A DNA stretch of 64,000 nucleotides from Pomacea canaliculata (lineage: Eukaryota; Mollusca; Gastropoda; Architaenioglossa; Ampullariidae): the NCBI RefSeq assembly GCF_003073045.1, contig NC_037595.1, forward strand, positions 8,297,509 to 8,361,508, given 5' to 3'. The notes under the pieces are model-generated. The model saw only the letters and a list, made by a program, of their open reading frames with translations. It was not told where the DNA came from and ran no database searches. Within the stretch, counting starts at the first letter, position 1, and each line of letters opens with the position of its first letter. Shown here one piece after another: positions 12,001 to 25,044 of the stretch. The translations under genes were made by a program, and so were the position numbers.

Positions 12001-14979
12001 TTATCTCCACAAGGCCAGATAAGTTCCATCTCAAAGTGATCAAGCAAATGCCACTACAAAAGATCTGTCTAAAAGCTATGATGATCATAAGAACAGAAAA
12101 GAATAGAGAGTCAAAAACAATGTCAAGACAATTACATGTTTGTGTGTGTGTGAGATTGCAACCTTTCCTATTTGAACAATGAATATGCAGTGCACAAAGT
12201 GCTTCTCTACAAGCCCCCCAAAAAAACCCAGCTGTAACACACTGCAAATCCCACTCAACCTAAAACAATCTCATACACTTCCATGACTAATTCTCACAGG
12301 AGGGATTCTTATAAAGCATTGATCAAACATGGATGAGAAGTAGCTCATCCACACAAAGTCAGCACAAAGGACTAAGAATCAAACATTTTTAGACATTCCC
12401 AGGCCACTTTATAGTTATGCAACAGGGATTATCAACAAGGTGATGCCAAAAGGCAAAATTTTGGCAAACTTGCAATTCACATACAGCATCACCTCCATTC
12501 TTGATAAAAGGCAGGGGAGCTTCCAAAAATATACCTATGCCATGTTAAAAACAATGTCATTTGTCATTAATATACAGTCTACTCTCATTATATCATCCCT
12601 AGTTACAACATACTGAAGCAGAACAGGCTATCATCATGTTATTGCTGCTGAGATGTTGCCCATCCCTTGCGATTTCAACAGATAAAGGTTACTTCATAAG
12701 TGGCTACAGGATACATTTGGATGGAAAGACAACAGTGTTTGAAACTGTTTTTTCATTCAGTGACTGATTGCTACTATTCACTGCAATAAGGGTTTATTAA
12801 CTGCTCAATATCTGCACAGCCATACCCAACAGGCTGGTGTGCAACAGTCTACCTCAAATCACCAACTTTTGCCATTAGGTAAAATTTGGACAGATATGGG
12901 TCAGATAGTAAGTTAAGAGTGTATAATTCTTTGTAATGAACATTTTTGAAGGCATTTTATCTCTACCATGCTTCTTAGCACCAAGCTTGCCCAGAACTCC
13001 TTCAAAGCATTAACAATAATACAGCTAACAATAAAACCAGGGACATTCTTATCATAACACTTGATAAGTTAAAGGCCAAACTTCCATGTCTGGCAGGAAA
13101 GAATGGTACAACCTTTAGGAGGAAGATAAAGGTGACTGTCAGGCCAGATGGAAGCAATTAGTAATGCTTCCCCCCATGCTTGCCCCTCCCTCCCACATAC
13201 CCATCTCAAACCATTCTTTCCCATCCTATGGTAAAAGTTTCATCTTGAACTCAAATAAAAAGGAAAAGATTTCAAGGAGAAAATATAGCAAACAAGCATC
13301 ATTATAAGGCACTAGTTTTTAGGAAACATTTAATATACAGTTTAAGTTTTAAGGCAAACAACAGATCTCTCAAAACATAAGAGACCATAAAGATAACTGC
13401 TCTGAAAATACTTTGCAGGCTTTTTATGGAAATCTGTTACTTGTAGAAAAGTAATATTCCAGCTTTCTGTTCACCTTTAACAAGAGCAGGTAAAAATTAG
13501 GAAGTCTGAGGGGCATCGCAATTTACCTGAAAGACTTCCTATGATACAACGACAACAAAACAAAACGTATCACTTGTAGACTTTCATCTATCAGATCTTT
13601 CATGAGAAAAAAAAAACAAGTGCATTATCAGACCTTTCAAGGATCAAAAATATTAAATGTATAACAAGAATAAACCACCAGCCTGTGATCTCTCCCTATC
13701 CTTTCCAATGCTGTCACAAATAAGCAGTGAAACAGTGTGAACTCACGTGGACTTTCTCTGATATGTACAAAAATCTCATACCTCTAACTAAAGAAGTGTT
13801 ATAGCACGAACAAGAATTTGTATTGTTGCATTATGATCCCTACGAGGCAAGTGGACTTAGATTTGCAGACATAGGATTGCACAAATCATGCATGCTGCAA
13901 CAGTCAACCAGCTACCACACCACAGCCTTCTTATGCAGTGTACTTAACACACTGAGCAAAGAAATAAAAGACTCAAGAATCAGAGATGGATTAGCCTCAA
14001 CTTGCAGAGCACAGGCTCCCAATAAAGATAAAGCTTACAGGAAGCAGAAACCGATTATCAATGACAAGTAATGATACACAAAATTTTCCGAATAAAAGTA
14101 GGCTCAATATTGAAACAAATTAAAAAAAAAAAAAAACTTAAGTCTTGAGAAGCGAAAACATAAAGACATTTGGTTTAAAACTAGATACAATTCAAAAATT
14201 GTAGGAAATGTCAAGGCAAGTGAAACACGTTAGTACACAGCTCCTCTGCGTTTTCCGATTGTCAAAGATTTTTATTAACAAAAAGTATCCTTTTTTCCAA
14301 AATCATCACCAGACACCACCTCAATACACCTACATCCTCCTCAACTGTTATTGAATCTGAGAATTCAGTGAAACAGAAGCCAATAAAACATTTACAGCAG
14401 TACAAAAAAAAATGCTACCATTAAATATTGGAACGCTCAGTTACTCCACAACAATTTTTGGATTCCGCTTATTTAAATCTTGAGAAATGTCTCCTGTGGG
14501 AAAAATAATCCACCAATATATAAAAAGTAATTTATTATTGAGACTTCTGTATCTGAAACATTTGAATACCAAAAAACATTCCATGCTTGCTCTAAAAAGA
14601 GTTAGATAACTGTGAACCACATTATTCACATGGGAAGTTTAAACAAGTATGACCAAAGCCTCTTTCATGTTTTACTTATTCTAAATGGCATTTAAGCTGT
14701 TAACCCCCGCACCCCCTAATCCCAAAATATACTTCATTAAGATTTAATAAAAACATATATACATATACATGTGTGGATGTATATTTCCTTGCTTGTTATC
14801 ATGTGCTTTGAAATGAAAGGATATACAGAAAAAAATTATTTATGGTTTGTGTTAGAATTATACCAAAAAATTAATCCTTTTAACTTTTACAAGTATTCTA
14901 AAACCCATTAAAAAAAACCAAAAAAAAAACACTATGCAGCAAGCTGGAGCAGGTTATTTGGCCAGCATTTGAATAATGT
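9063..14979. other. No coding gene seen; long 3' flank or 3' UTR of the CD164-like gene
   Basis: About 5.9 kb of AT-rich sequence between the SF3A3 poly(A) signal and the stop codon of the minus-strand CD164-like gene. No ORF here has recognisable similarity except a weak stretch at about 9480-9620 (+), where FITETW and DDPTCEEL resemble a LINE endonuclease fragment. Minus-strand AATAAA candidates occur at about 14530, 14271, 10180 and 9752, so the CD164-like 3' UTR could be short or several kb long; the sequence alone cannot decide. Confidence 0.5.
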
Positions 14980-17900
14980 TTAAAGAGTGCGGTAATTCTG
15001 CTGAGAACGTGAACGGTAGTACTTAAGACCAATGAAAGCGATGACCCCAAGTCCAAGACAAAGAACAATGCCACCAATGAAAGATGCAGCATCAAAGTGT
15101 CTGCCACTCTCATCACCTGCAGATGGGTTGCTTGGCACACCAGAGGTGGCTGAAACAAACAAAAATTATCATCAAAAGGACCATCACCAATTGTAATGAC
15201 CTAAATAACAGCAGTTTTAACACCTCTCTTTCATATGTACAGATCATAAAGGGTTGGTTGGTTGTTGGTCCTTAATGTGTAAACAACAGAGGCTTTATGA
15301 TGGCAAGAAATGATCAATTAACATCATAATAAAAGGGATAAATGTCAATAAGGGGTCGCACCACAGACTTTTCAGTCTTCTATAAATTCTGCAAAAAATT
15401 ACTGGGACAGCTGAAGCTATCTTTGAAGCCTATTTGGCAGTATTGCAGCAATGAAGTTGGCAATAGTCTCAAAGTTAAGACTATGGCTAACTCAGGAAGT
15501 GAAATCTCTTGATGCTCATACAAAATTCTTGTCATGGAAATATCAGTAATCTAACGTTAATGTTTTACACTAAAGCTATCCAAAATGAAAGCAAAATTTT
15601 TCTGGATCAACTATTCCTACCCCCTTAATCTGTGTTCAACCACTACCAGCAGAGCCATTTTAAGTACAGTTTCTGCTTAAAGTATATTAGTAATGAAGTC
15701 TTCAAAAAACTAGTCCCATTCTAATCAACCACTTATAACAATAAACGAAGGAAAGCTGTTTCAATTTACTTATTGTCATCTAAGCTATCCAAAGTCGCCT
15801 AAGACCCATCAACTCTCCCTCAGTTAATTTTTGCCAAGCCATAAAAAGGACACCACTAAAAACCATCCTACCCTTCTCAACCATTCCATACACTGCTCAG
15901 TCCCTAAAACTTCAAAAGCATTTCCAGATTCAGATATGATAATCCCTTCATTTTTAGGATGGCGACAAGTAAACCTTCCAAGTCCTAATAATAATAATAA
16001 ACGTGATTTATATAGTGCATGATCATGTTCACAAAGGAGCATGTTCTCAAGCTTGACAATGACAAACATTAAAAAGAAAACCAGTGAAAGTGTGTTCAGA
16101 TACAAAAATGAACAAAAGTGTTACGTACAAGATGAGGATAAGGTTGTATCTCGCAGAAAACTTAAGTGCAATCATACATCTAAACCAGACCTGGGCGCGA
16201 ACAGGGCGGCGCGGGTGGTCCGGATCCGGCCGCCTCCTGTCTCTGACCGCCCGCCCGCCAGTAACTATAATATACAGTATTGGGTAAAACTGAGTTAACT
16301 ATATTAGTCCGGCCTCTAAAACCATCCAAAGAAGGTTCTCTGCGCCCCTTGGAAAATTAATTGCCTTTCACCCCTGATGTCACCATCCTCAAGACACCTA
16401 CATCATCATACCCATACATTACAGTAATTTTCACTATGATCTGAATAAACGGAAGACAACAAAAACCAAAGAAATCAGGTATTAGAATCTTACATCCTGT
16501 TGTTGGTGTTGCTGTTGCCATTGTTCCTGTTGTTGGTGTCAGTTTTGCAGTTGTTGTCGTCAGTGCTCCTGCTGTCGTCGGTGTTCCTGCAGTTGAAACT
16601 GTTAAATTTGTAGTAGTCCTGGTTCTGTCGTCATTGATCCATTTGTTGTTGACCAGTACCAGTTGTTGTTTCATTTACAGTTGTTGTAGTTGTTGCCTGA
16701 GTTGATGTAGTGGATGTGTTCGCTGATGGTGAAACGGCATAAAACTTTATAATGACAACTCATACAAGTAATGTAATTGGTTATTTTTAATGATTTTTTT
16801 ATGTTTTCTTGCAAAAATCAAACACAACAAACAAAGGGTTCGATTGATTAAAAAAAATTTTACTAGATGAGTTTCCATAAATTTATCTGGTGCTTATTTT
16901 TTGCATCTTTAGCACACGTTTCACTAAGGTCATCAGTGCTGCTTAGTGCTATGGCAGCGAAGAAAAGATATGGCAGCACAAAACTGTCCAAATGAAGTGC
17001 AAGAAAACTATCAAAGCAGTGAGAGGGAGGAGTGGGTTCCAAAAAAGGAAAATAAATCATACAAAGCCAGCAAACAAATATACAGTATTGGAGCTTACGT
17101 TACCGTCTCAGAAGCACCAAAACACATGTACACTCTACAATGTTTTTTCCGTTTTTATTATGTTTGTGTGTTTTTCTTTTCTTTTCTTTTTTTTTAGTAT
17201 GTACTTTGAGCCTGCCTATAAGGTGGGAAAAAAGCGCTATACAAATTCAACATAATATCATCTCATATAAAGTGCATCCACCCTTCCACTTTTGTTGTCG
17301 GATTTGTTATAGCTGTTTTTATATTCTTTCATAATCATCTTATTTAAAGAAAGTCTGTGTTTTTCATGGCTTCAAAAATGTGGAGATCTGATGAAAAGAT
17401 ATCTGTTGTACAGACAAATTTTTAGCCATTACCAGGGTCTCACACTGTTCTGCGATGACCTGACAACCAAGAAATTCTTATGAGCTTTGTAAAGCAGAAG
17501 ATGAATTGCCTCGAATTCTGGTCTTAAAATGTTTCTCAGTATTATGCTGCTACACTTACCTGGTGGTGTTTTGAGTATCACTTGTGCCTGCATAAACAAA
17601 ACAGATAACCAAAATTATCTTCATGAGCAAAATTATAAGGATCTTCTCCAATAGAACAGTACAAAGAAAACAATGGGAAGTAGAAAAGAAGACAAGATAG
17701 TAGAAGGAAAAACAAAGGATGGAAGAATCGTGTGTGAAGAGGACACCAGGTCAAGGCAGAATGATAAAAACAGTCTGCAAGAAATTTTATGCTCACTCAT
17801 ACCGTATTCCAATGGTCATCTCAGCTTGGCTTGCTAAAATGTCAACAAAACTGCTGTGTATATTTAAAAGCAATTTTTTTTTTTTTTGAATGAGAACGGA

Positions 17901-20900
17901 AAGCATGGGTAGATGGCAAGTGTTTAAAGTGGAGACATGAGCGTGAGTGTAAATGTCTCATGACAGCCTCTTTTCTTCTTTGATGTAATGACTATGACTG
18001 AGGGGCTTCATTCATATAAATGCTGATGATTAACAGTACCAGGGAAGAAGGATTTTTGTTGCCTCATGCATGCGTCTTTGACTGACAGGAATATCTGACC
18101 ATTTTCTCCAGTGATGTATTTAAGTCCTGACCAGACTGATAAAAGGTGTACAATTTTCATGTAAAACCTGTTGAGGTGAGTCTGCTTTGGTTTTAATTTC
18201 TAGACGAAAATAGTAATATGCTTTGTCAGATTTTTAAGTCGTACATTTTTCTGTCCAGGTTTTTTTCTTTTATTCTACCTTTCTGTGTTCAACACAGGCT
18301 GGCATGTTGAATCTAACTTTAAGAGGAATGGCAATGGTGGAAGTGTATTATTTTTTCTGATGGTGGAAGCTTCAGAAGTGGACTTTTCATGCGAACTTTC
18401 GATCAAAGATGTTTACTGTGGAGAGGAGGGGGTTACTGTTATGTGTTTCTTGTATAGTTAAAAGCTAAGAATTTCTGTTTGTTGTTATTTTTCCTATTAC
18501 ATTCATTTCAAAGTCAGATTTGTGTGTGATCTTAATTTCGTATAGCCATTGTGATAAACATGCCAGCCTTCACTACTTTCTTCCCAACAATCACTCTTAC
18601 CTCCCCACAACACCCACCCTCATCCCAAGGTCAAACTAATCTTTCCCGTGGACTTTTTAAAACTTTTGAAATGTTGTTCTAGTTAACACATATTTTCAAA
18701 CTAACTTGAATATTATGTAAGATATTTTATTTATACACTTTAATAAACCTGATGCACACTTACAAAAACAAACGAACTCTTTCTAGCACAGGCCATTAGC
18801 CAGCTTTAAACTAGTCACTTAGCAGAACAGAGACAGGCTCATATTTACAAAACATAAAGATAAAAGCTCTGTGGTACGTACACCAGTCTTCTTCCTTCGA
18901 GATGGTTTCATTTGAACAAAAGTCTGTCCCATTTTTACACCCTGATAAAAAAAGAAAGTTCATGAAAAGAACAAAAGAAGCACAATTCTTCAAGATCTAG
19001 GAATTTATCCATAGTATCCTAGACCATGAACAAGCATATCCTAGTCATATGCATTTTTCTCAAATGTGAGAATAAATAATAAGTATTAAAAGGCATAGAA
19101 CCTATTGTGATTGAATAAACATGTCTACAGAAGAATACAGCTAAATTTTCAAATGACATTAACTTTTCAAGATTCAGAACTAGATACAACAGCAGTAAAC
19201 TGAATATTTCGCAAACCAACAAAAGCTCCTGCCGCACTTATGCTATGAAATCCTTCTCTAAGACTATCCCCATCATGAGACAATCTCAGAAGAACTATCC
19301 TACTGCAGAAAACTATGATCTAGATCACAGATGAAAGACAACCAGAAAAGTTACAATGAACTAGAAGAGCGACTATGCAGAGATGCAGGTGTAAGAAAAG
19401 TTAAATTTTCCATAGTTTTAAAGCAGTTTGTCAACAGAATCAAATGCAAAAACCAAAGCAAGTTTTTATAAAGTGAAACCTATCTTTATCTAATTGTCTA
19501 TTTCAGCTTACAACGTTCTAATTCAAATAGGATCAGAAGGCTGTTCTATCAAACTACTCAAATCTCATCAATCTTTCAATCTTATGCAACATACCTGGAC
19601 CTGAACAATTGTAAAACTTGCAGCCAGGTATACTGCAACAGGATGTTGAATTATACTCTGAACAGTTCCCAGGCTGGGGATCTGAAATAAAGATATGTAT
19701 ACCTTTTGAAGTATTATAAACAAATGCCTGTCGTTACTGTTTGCTTCAAGGAAATAAAGCAGTGAAATATTGTAAAGTTAGATAAACACCACATTCACAT
19801 TTTGTGAAATACAGTGATACCTCGGTTCTCGAACATAATTCGTTCCGGGAGGACGGTCGAGAACCAAATTGTTCGAGAACCGAAGCAATAAAACCCATAG
19901 GAAATAATGGAAACTGGATTAATTCGTTCCAAGCCCCAGAAAATGCCTATTTACTGGCCTAATTTGTATATAATATGTAGAAAAACATGAGTCTCAACAA
20001 GAAACAAGAAATAAAAGTGTATTTATTCAAACAAAAACAAAAAAAAAAATAAATAAATAAAATGTACAGTACAGTACAGTACAGTAAATTGTGTTTCATT
20101 TACTGTACCTGTACCAAACTTTATGGCAGGAGGGAGTGAATGTGGAGGGAGGAGGGAAGGGGGATGGTTATTGTTTTGAAGGGGAGTCCTCTTCAATAAA
20201 AACAGAGGGTAACTGCTCTTCGGGTGTTTCTGTTCTCTGTATCTTTTGCTGAGGAGAATCAGAATCTTGCTCTGCAGTTGCTTGTCTGATTTCTTTACGG
20301 AAGAATTTGTCAATTGTTTGCTGTTTTTTTCTCCTTTGCAAAATTTTGCGGAAAGTGGACATAACATTGTCATTAAAAATGTTAACTGCTCTATTTGCTA
20401 CCACTTTATCAGGGTGATGTTGTTCAACAAAATTTGCGATTTCTGCCCATTTTGCACACATTTCATGACTCTCTCCACAAAAACGTGACTGTCTCTCTCT
20501 CTCTCTGCACTCACACTGATGACGCAAGCAAGGCGCGCTGGGCAGAATGAACGCCATTCGGCTCAACTCGGCTCATCTCGGACGTTCGGATGTTCGAGTT
20601 CCAAATATTTGTTCGGATTCCAAGACAAAATTTTCTCGAATTTCCTGGTCGAATACCGATTTGGTCGAAAGTCAAGGCGTTCGAGAACCGAGGTATCACT
20701 GTACATCTTTATTGTCTAATTCTGTCCACAATGGAGATAAAAACTGTTTTTTTTTTCAGAGCTCCCATAAGTAATCAACCACAGCACAAATACAGTCACT
20801 CCCAATGACCCACACTCAACAAAGACTGTCAGAGGCACACATTAATTAGTGTTACATGCTGTGGATAAGAAAACAAAGGTTCATTTGCCAAGCCTGTTTA

Positions 20901-23309
20901 ACAGTGCTACTGCACTTGGTAAGGACTTGGTGAAAGCACTCTTCTTGGTGACCAGTTCTTTCCATCTACAGCCAGAGCAGAGCATAGTGATGTAGTGGAT
21001 GGGAGTGGTCTGTGATGATGCTGAGAGATTTTAACCGCACAATCCTAGTGTCTGGATCCCCTAATGGTCTTTGTAGAAGGCCAATGCTAGTAGTCTTGAC
21101 TACCCTCATCAAACTTTATTGTTGATAGAATGTTAAACCACACATAGAGATTGAATGTTAAAATACTCTTAATTAGACTGTGACATACTAACTCAAGAAT
21201 AGGGTTGTCGTCTCCAAAATTCTTCTGTTGCCTCAGCAGATATACTTTCCTAGAAATGATGCTGGCGCTTTCATAGAAGCACAAATTCCTATCTAGCACT
21301 GGGTACTTAAAACTTTGCACATGTTCTACTATCTCACTGCCAATAACCACTATTGCAGACAGAGGCCAATATTTCCCTTCATCCTTCTAAAGACCAGTTT
21401 AGTTTTATAAACAATGAACACCTAATCACGTGATAACAAATTCCAAACAAACCATGACGGTACAGATTTTTTTTAGTAATCATTACTAGTGCTTCAACAC
21501 TTGTTTACTCTAAGTTTTCTAATTTTCAGCATGGAATGTAAACAATGAAAGACATCTTTTTCATAAATTCGCCTGGTAGGTGTGAGACATTTTTCAGTCA
21601 AACTACAGATGCTCTGTCTAATCTTTTGTCCTCATCCCTCACTCCTACTCACCAACACACTTATGCAACATACCTTCACACACACAAAGCCTCAACTCAC
21701 CTACCTTCTAATGTAAAAAACAGATTTTTATGTCATTTGTTACAACAATCAACATAAATATGAACACTCTTACAGGTTCAAAGTGACTATAGTAGTGGCT
21801 GGTAAACTGTTTACAAGGGAGCCCAAAGCAGTGGATTTGTGTGTGCCAACTGACCTCAGCATATAAAAGCAGTGCGCACAAGAGAGAAAAACTACAGGAT
21901 CATTTTCCTAATCCTTGCAGTGGAAGAAAAGCCACACTAATTACATTGTAATCTTTCATGTGCTCTTACTATACTGCCTGGATTTCACTGTCAGTGACAG
22001 TTTTATAAATCAGTGAAGACATTGGTAAAATCAGAATTCCTACTGTGGCTTTAAAAAAAAAGAAGGGGAGGGAAAAAAGGCCTGTTGCTGATCTCATGTA
22101 CCACTGGGAGTAAAAAATACACTACTGCCTTGACAATCTTTATTTGCTGAATAATTTAAAAGCAGCTGCACAGTTTTGACCTCCCTCTGTTAACATTTGG
22201 GAATAGTCACAATTACAAGTTGACATCTAAAAAGGAATGAAATATCTATTTAAGTATTTTAGGAATTAGCATCTGGTACTAAATTTGACTAGTAATGTTA
22301 AAAAAAAAAATTCTGCACTCGGGCTCAAACATTTCTAGACAATGAAGTTCAATAAAAATAGTCAATATCAAAGTGCAACAATTTATTTTGTTTTTCAGTT
22401 TAGACAGCCTACATACACTTATAGCTAAGAAACATTGATGTCAAAATGTCAAACATGCATACACACAGATCATGCAGTATCAATGTCATTACTATCATTG
22501 ACACTAGACAGTTTGCCGACTGCTTTGGTTGTTTACTGAGTATGCAGATCCAACCAACCGTCACACATCACCCATGGTTTCCGTCATGCTTGTACTGTCA
22601 CGCGCTCCTCTCAAAATTAGGGTGCGTTAAATATGAACCGGTCGCTGGAAGCCTACAAGTTTACAATAGGGCAGTTTTGTCGCTTACACACAAATGAGTT
22701 AAATTATTAGTAGTACACCTAAACACTCCTTTTTTTTTTTTTTGGTCGCCGCCGTATAAACATCTAGCTAAATCGGGGACTATCTCAAGTTCATTAATCT
22801 AATGTGTTCATGCTTCGCGTGAAACGACGGATAAGAAAACTTAAGGGGAAAAAAGTCGCTGATGGTTTAAAAAGAAAAGAAAACAAACCCAAACATTACT
22901 GAAATATTCGGGGAGTTATGCTACAACTTCTATTTAATGCACATCATTGATTATATGTATATGTAACCTGCACCCGCGTCGTCGCTGCGTGTAGTAAACA
23001 GCTACACACACCAATAAATAATTTTGAAAGTTTAAACTTGTGAAACACTTCTTACTAACGAGTACAAACAGACGATCCACCAAACCGAATCGTGTCTCGA
23101 ATTCGTTGTCTGTTATTAGAAACTGCTTTCTTAAAATTAAGACAGTTTAAAATCTAAAAGGTGATGGCGGCGAGATGCGACATGGACCCCTCAGTGACAC
23201 TCCGTACTTCCTGAAACATCAAGATCTCACCTGCTTCTCCAAGAGTTTCAAAAACACAAATTGTTTGGATGAAAAAGGCAAGTCCTATCACTGCGATGAT
23301 TATCTTCAT
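14980..23309 (-). CDS. CD164: CD164/endolyn-like sialomucin, 6 exons, 184 residues
   Basis: Single-pass membrane sialomucin of the endolyn type, expected in endosomes, lysosomes and the cell surface. Exons in order on the minus strand: 23231-23309, 19595-19681, 18882-18941, 17560-17587, 16494-16624, 14980-15149; phases join exactly. The protein has an N-terminal signal peptide (MKIIIAVIGLAFFIQTICVF), a cysteine-rich domain (about residues 27-80, with CSEYNSTSCCSIPGCKFYNC and later CKNGTDFC and DWCTSD), a Thr-rich mucin stretch (about 85-130), a membrane segment near residues 150-172 (IGGIVLCLGLGVIAFIG) and a short tail ending NYRTL, a YxxPhi lysosomal sorting signal as in CD164. Length matches mammalian CD164 (about 197). 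The acceptor of the mucin exon at 16624 lacks a clear pyrimidine tract, so that boundary is the least certain. The large introns hold a hAT MITE, a Tigger element and a LINE fragment. Confidence 0.88.
16186..16376 (-). mobile_element. hAT-type MITE in the last CD164-like intron
   Basis: Read on the minus strand the element starts CAGGGGTGAAAGGCAATTAA, close to the hAT start CAGGGGTGGGCAA, and ends at a GC-rich part with CCGGATCCGG; the other end reads CAGACCTGGGCGCG. The same family stands at 34385-34590 in the opposite orientation, sharing the GGCAATTAATTTTCC start, AACTCAG in the middle and the GACAGGAGGCGGGCC and CCGGATCCGGCC block. It has no coding capacity. Confidence 0.7.
17195..17255 (+). 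repeat. LINE/SINE-type 3' tail
   Basis: The sequence ACTTTGAGCCTGCCTATAAG...AAAAGCGCTATACAAATTC is the typical end of a non-LTR element. It lies in a CD164-like intron. Confidence 0.45.
19812..20701. mobile_element. pogo/Tigger-like DNA transposon with intact 23-bp TIRs
   Basis: The left end CAGTGATACCTCGGTTCTCG (continuing AAC) and the right end are perfect inverted repeats of about 23 bp, and both ends abut TA, the Tigger target site. At 890 bp it is a non-autonomous deletion derivative that keeps the end of the transposase gene on the minus strand. It lies in the first large CD164-like intron. Intact ends suggest it is younger than the related element at 3012-3779. Confidence 0.88.
20168..20530 (-). 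pseudogene. Tigger transposase C-terminal remnant
   Basis: An open reading stretch inside the element carries MCAKWAEIANFVEQHHPDKV then NRAVNIFNDNVMSTFRKIL and a KQQTIDKFF motif. This is the conserved C-terminal tail of Tigger/jerky-type DDE transposases. The HTH DNA-binding part and the DDE core are absent, so it cannot act as a transposase. The reading frame runs out at a Pro/Glu-rich tail ending near 20168. Confidence 0.8.
20870..21420 (-). mobile_element. LINE fragment, reverse transcriptase C-terminal part
   Basis: Minus-strand translation gives IGSEIVEHVQSFKYP, SIISRKVYLLRQQKNFG, ILELVCHSLIKSILTFNLYV and then, in shifted frames, GDPDTRIVRLKS and SIITDHSHPLHHY. These match the end of a non-LTR reverse transcriptase ORF2 (the EQVxSFKYLG ... 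SLIxSVLTFN ... DHSHPL series). The fragment is 5'-truncated and has several frame breaks. Confidence 0.8.
21421..23230. other. Intron 1 of the CD164-like gene, no further feature
   Basis: AT-rich intronic sequence between coding exons 1 and 2. No coding match or RNA gene was recognised. Confidence 0.5.
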
Positions 23310-24969
23310 GGTGGATGTCAATGACAGCTTCTAGTACCAATGCAAAACCTGAAACGACTGAAACTCAAGACGCAGAACGTCACCTTAGAACTGTTTATTG
23401 CGATCTACGTTGTCTTTCTACGAAACGTGGACGTGAGTCGTGCGGATATTGTGAAAGTAAGACCCCGCAGTAAATGGCTGAGGAATCAAAACACATATTG
23501 AAACAAATTAAGTTTTCACAAATGAAAATTAAATGCTTATCATCAAATGAATTCTGATGAGTTATTAGTTCACAATCCTCTGCATTTTCTGCAATTTTCA
23601 ACTTGCTGACTGAGGGAAAAGTGGCATAAGGGAGAAAACTTCTACTTTATCACAGAAACTCAGTAAATGGGAGGAGTTGCAGTTCTTAGATTGCGAATGC
23701 TTGTTACATCAAAACGTCGAAGAAAATCATAAAAAAAAACAAAAAAAAAAACAAAAAACCGAAAATATTTTTTCTTATATGCTTTTCCTTGCTGTCAATG
23801 AATGCAAATTGTGCGATATGTAGGCAGTTGTAGAAAAAAAAATCCAAAGGCGATATATATCATTATATTCATATATCTGCTCTGAAATAAAAACTTTGAC
23901 TCAAAAGGAATAACACAGAAGCAATTTATATATGCATGAAATGAGTTGTTTGTGTTTGTTTGTTGCTTTTTCTTTTGTTTTTGGTCTAGTCGGCCATCAC
24001 GGGGAGAGGAGTGTGGTAATTACAGCCACCAGCAAGCCAATTCTGCACCAGCCAGTCAGCTATAAATCTCCACACAATGCAAATGATTAACGTTGTTATT
24101 ATAAAAAGATGTTTCGTTTTATTCACTTATTAAATCCTGGTTTATTCACAGACCATCTATGTCACATTTAAAGGCTCCAGTTTGTATTTTGCATTTTTGG
24201 AGCAAAACTTCACGATCTATGAAGCAGAACTATTCACAAATCTCTTCACAAACATTATTGAGAACATCTTCATAAATTACACATGTATTGGGAAATCATA
24301 GATAAGTCAGTTAACAAAGTAGTATTATAATGAGGAATTAATTAACATCTTATACAGACGTTTTTGAGACAACTTTAGTGAAGCGTGTACCATCAGCTGT
24401 ACATTGTCATGAAATTTAATTGTAAAATTCGATGTTGATACTCATTTCAGGCTTGAAGTTTGAAGTATCTGAAAGGAAAGAAAAATCGAGAGATTGAAGA
24501 TGGTCGTTAGGGAGAGAGCATTAGGTAGCGATACAGTGTGCGTGTGTGTGGGCGTTCGCGCGTGCGTTTGTGTTGCTGAGAGAGAGACTCTATATCACTC
24601 GGTCATATGTACGTAACAGCAATCAACTGAATAACGAGTGATTTTTTGTGGGAGTGATTGAGGAGAGAGGCATGCGCTTGCTGTAGATGTAAGCACACGA
24701 TGATAAAAGAAAAGGATGTAAATCTCTTGAAAGGAGTGGCAGTGCGCCTGTTGACACTTCAGGCCTTGTGGTAACGCAGAAAACCCTGCAATTTTTAATA
24801 CGTTTGACATACGTCTCAAATGAGAGAGAGAGAGAGAAAAAAAATAGAAAGCAAGACGGATAGAGAGAGAGACTGAAGAGGGGAGACGCAGCAGAAACAA
24901 GGAAAACAAACAGACGGGGAATACACAAGACGACGAATTGCGAGGGCATCTTTGACCTCATTGGACCAG
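23310..24969. other. Intergenic space between the two CD164-like genes
   Basis: It holds the 5' region of the first CD164-like gene (with minus-strand transcription starting somewhere above 23310), A-rich runs near 23730, a GT/GC run at about 24538-24570 and a GA-rich microsatellite at about 24818-24880. No gene was recognised. Confidence 0.5.
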
Positions 24970-24975
24970 TTTATT
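24970..24975 (-). promoter_or_regulatory. Candidate polyadenylation signal of CD164-like gene 2
   Basis: An AATAAA on the minus strand sits about 70 bases beyond the stop codon at 25045. Confidence 0.5.
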
Positions 24976-25044
24976 TGACGGTTCGTTGATAAATCATGTT
25001 TGCTGTAATGACACATGAAAATGAGTGTTCAGAGCTCGAAGGTT

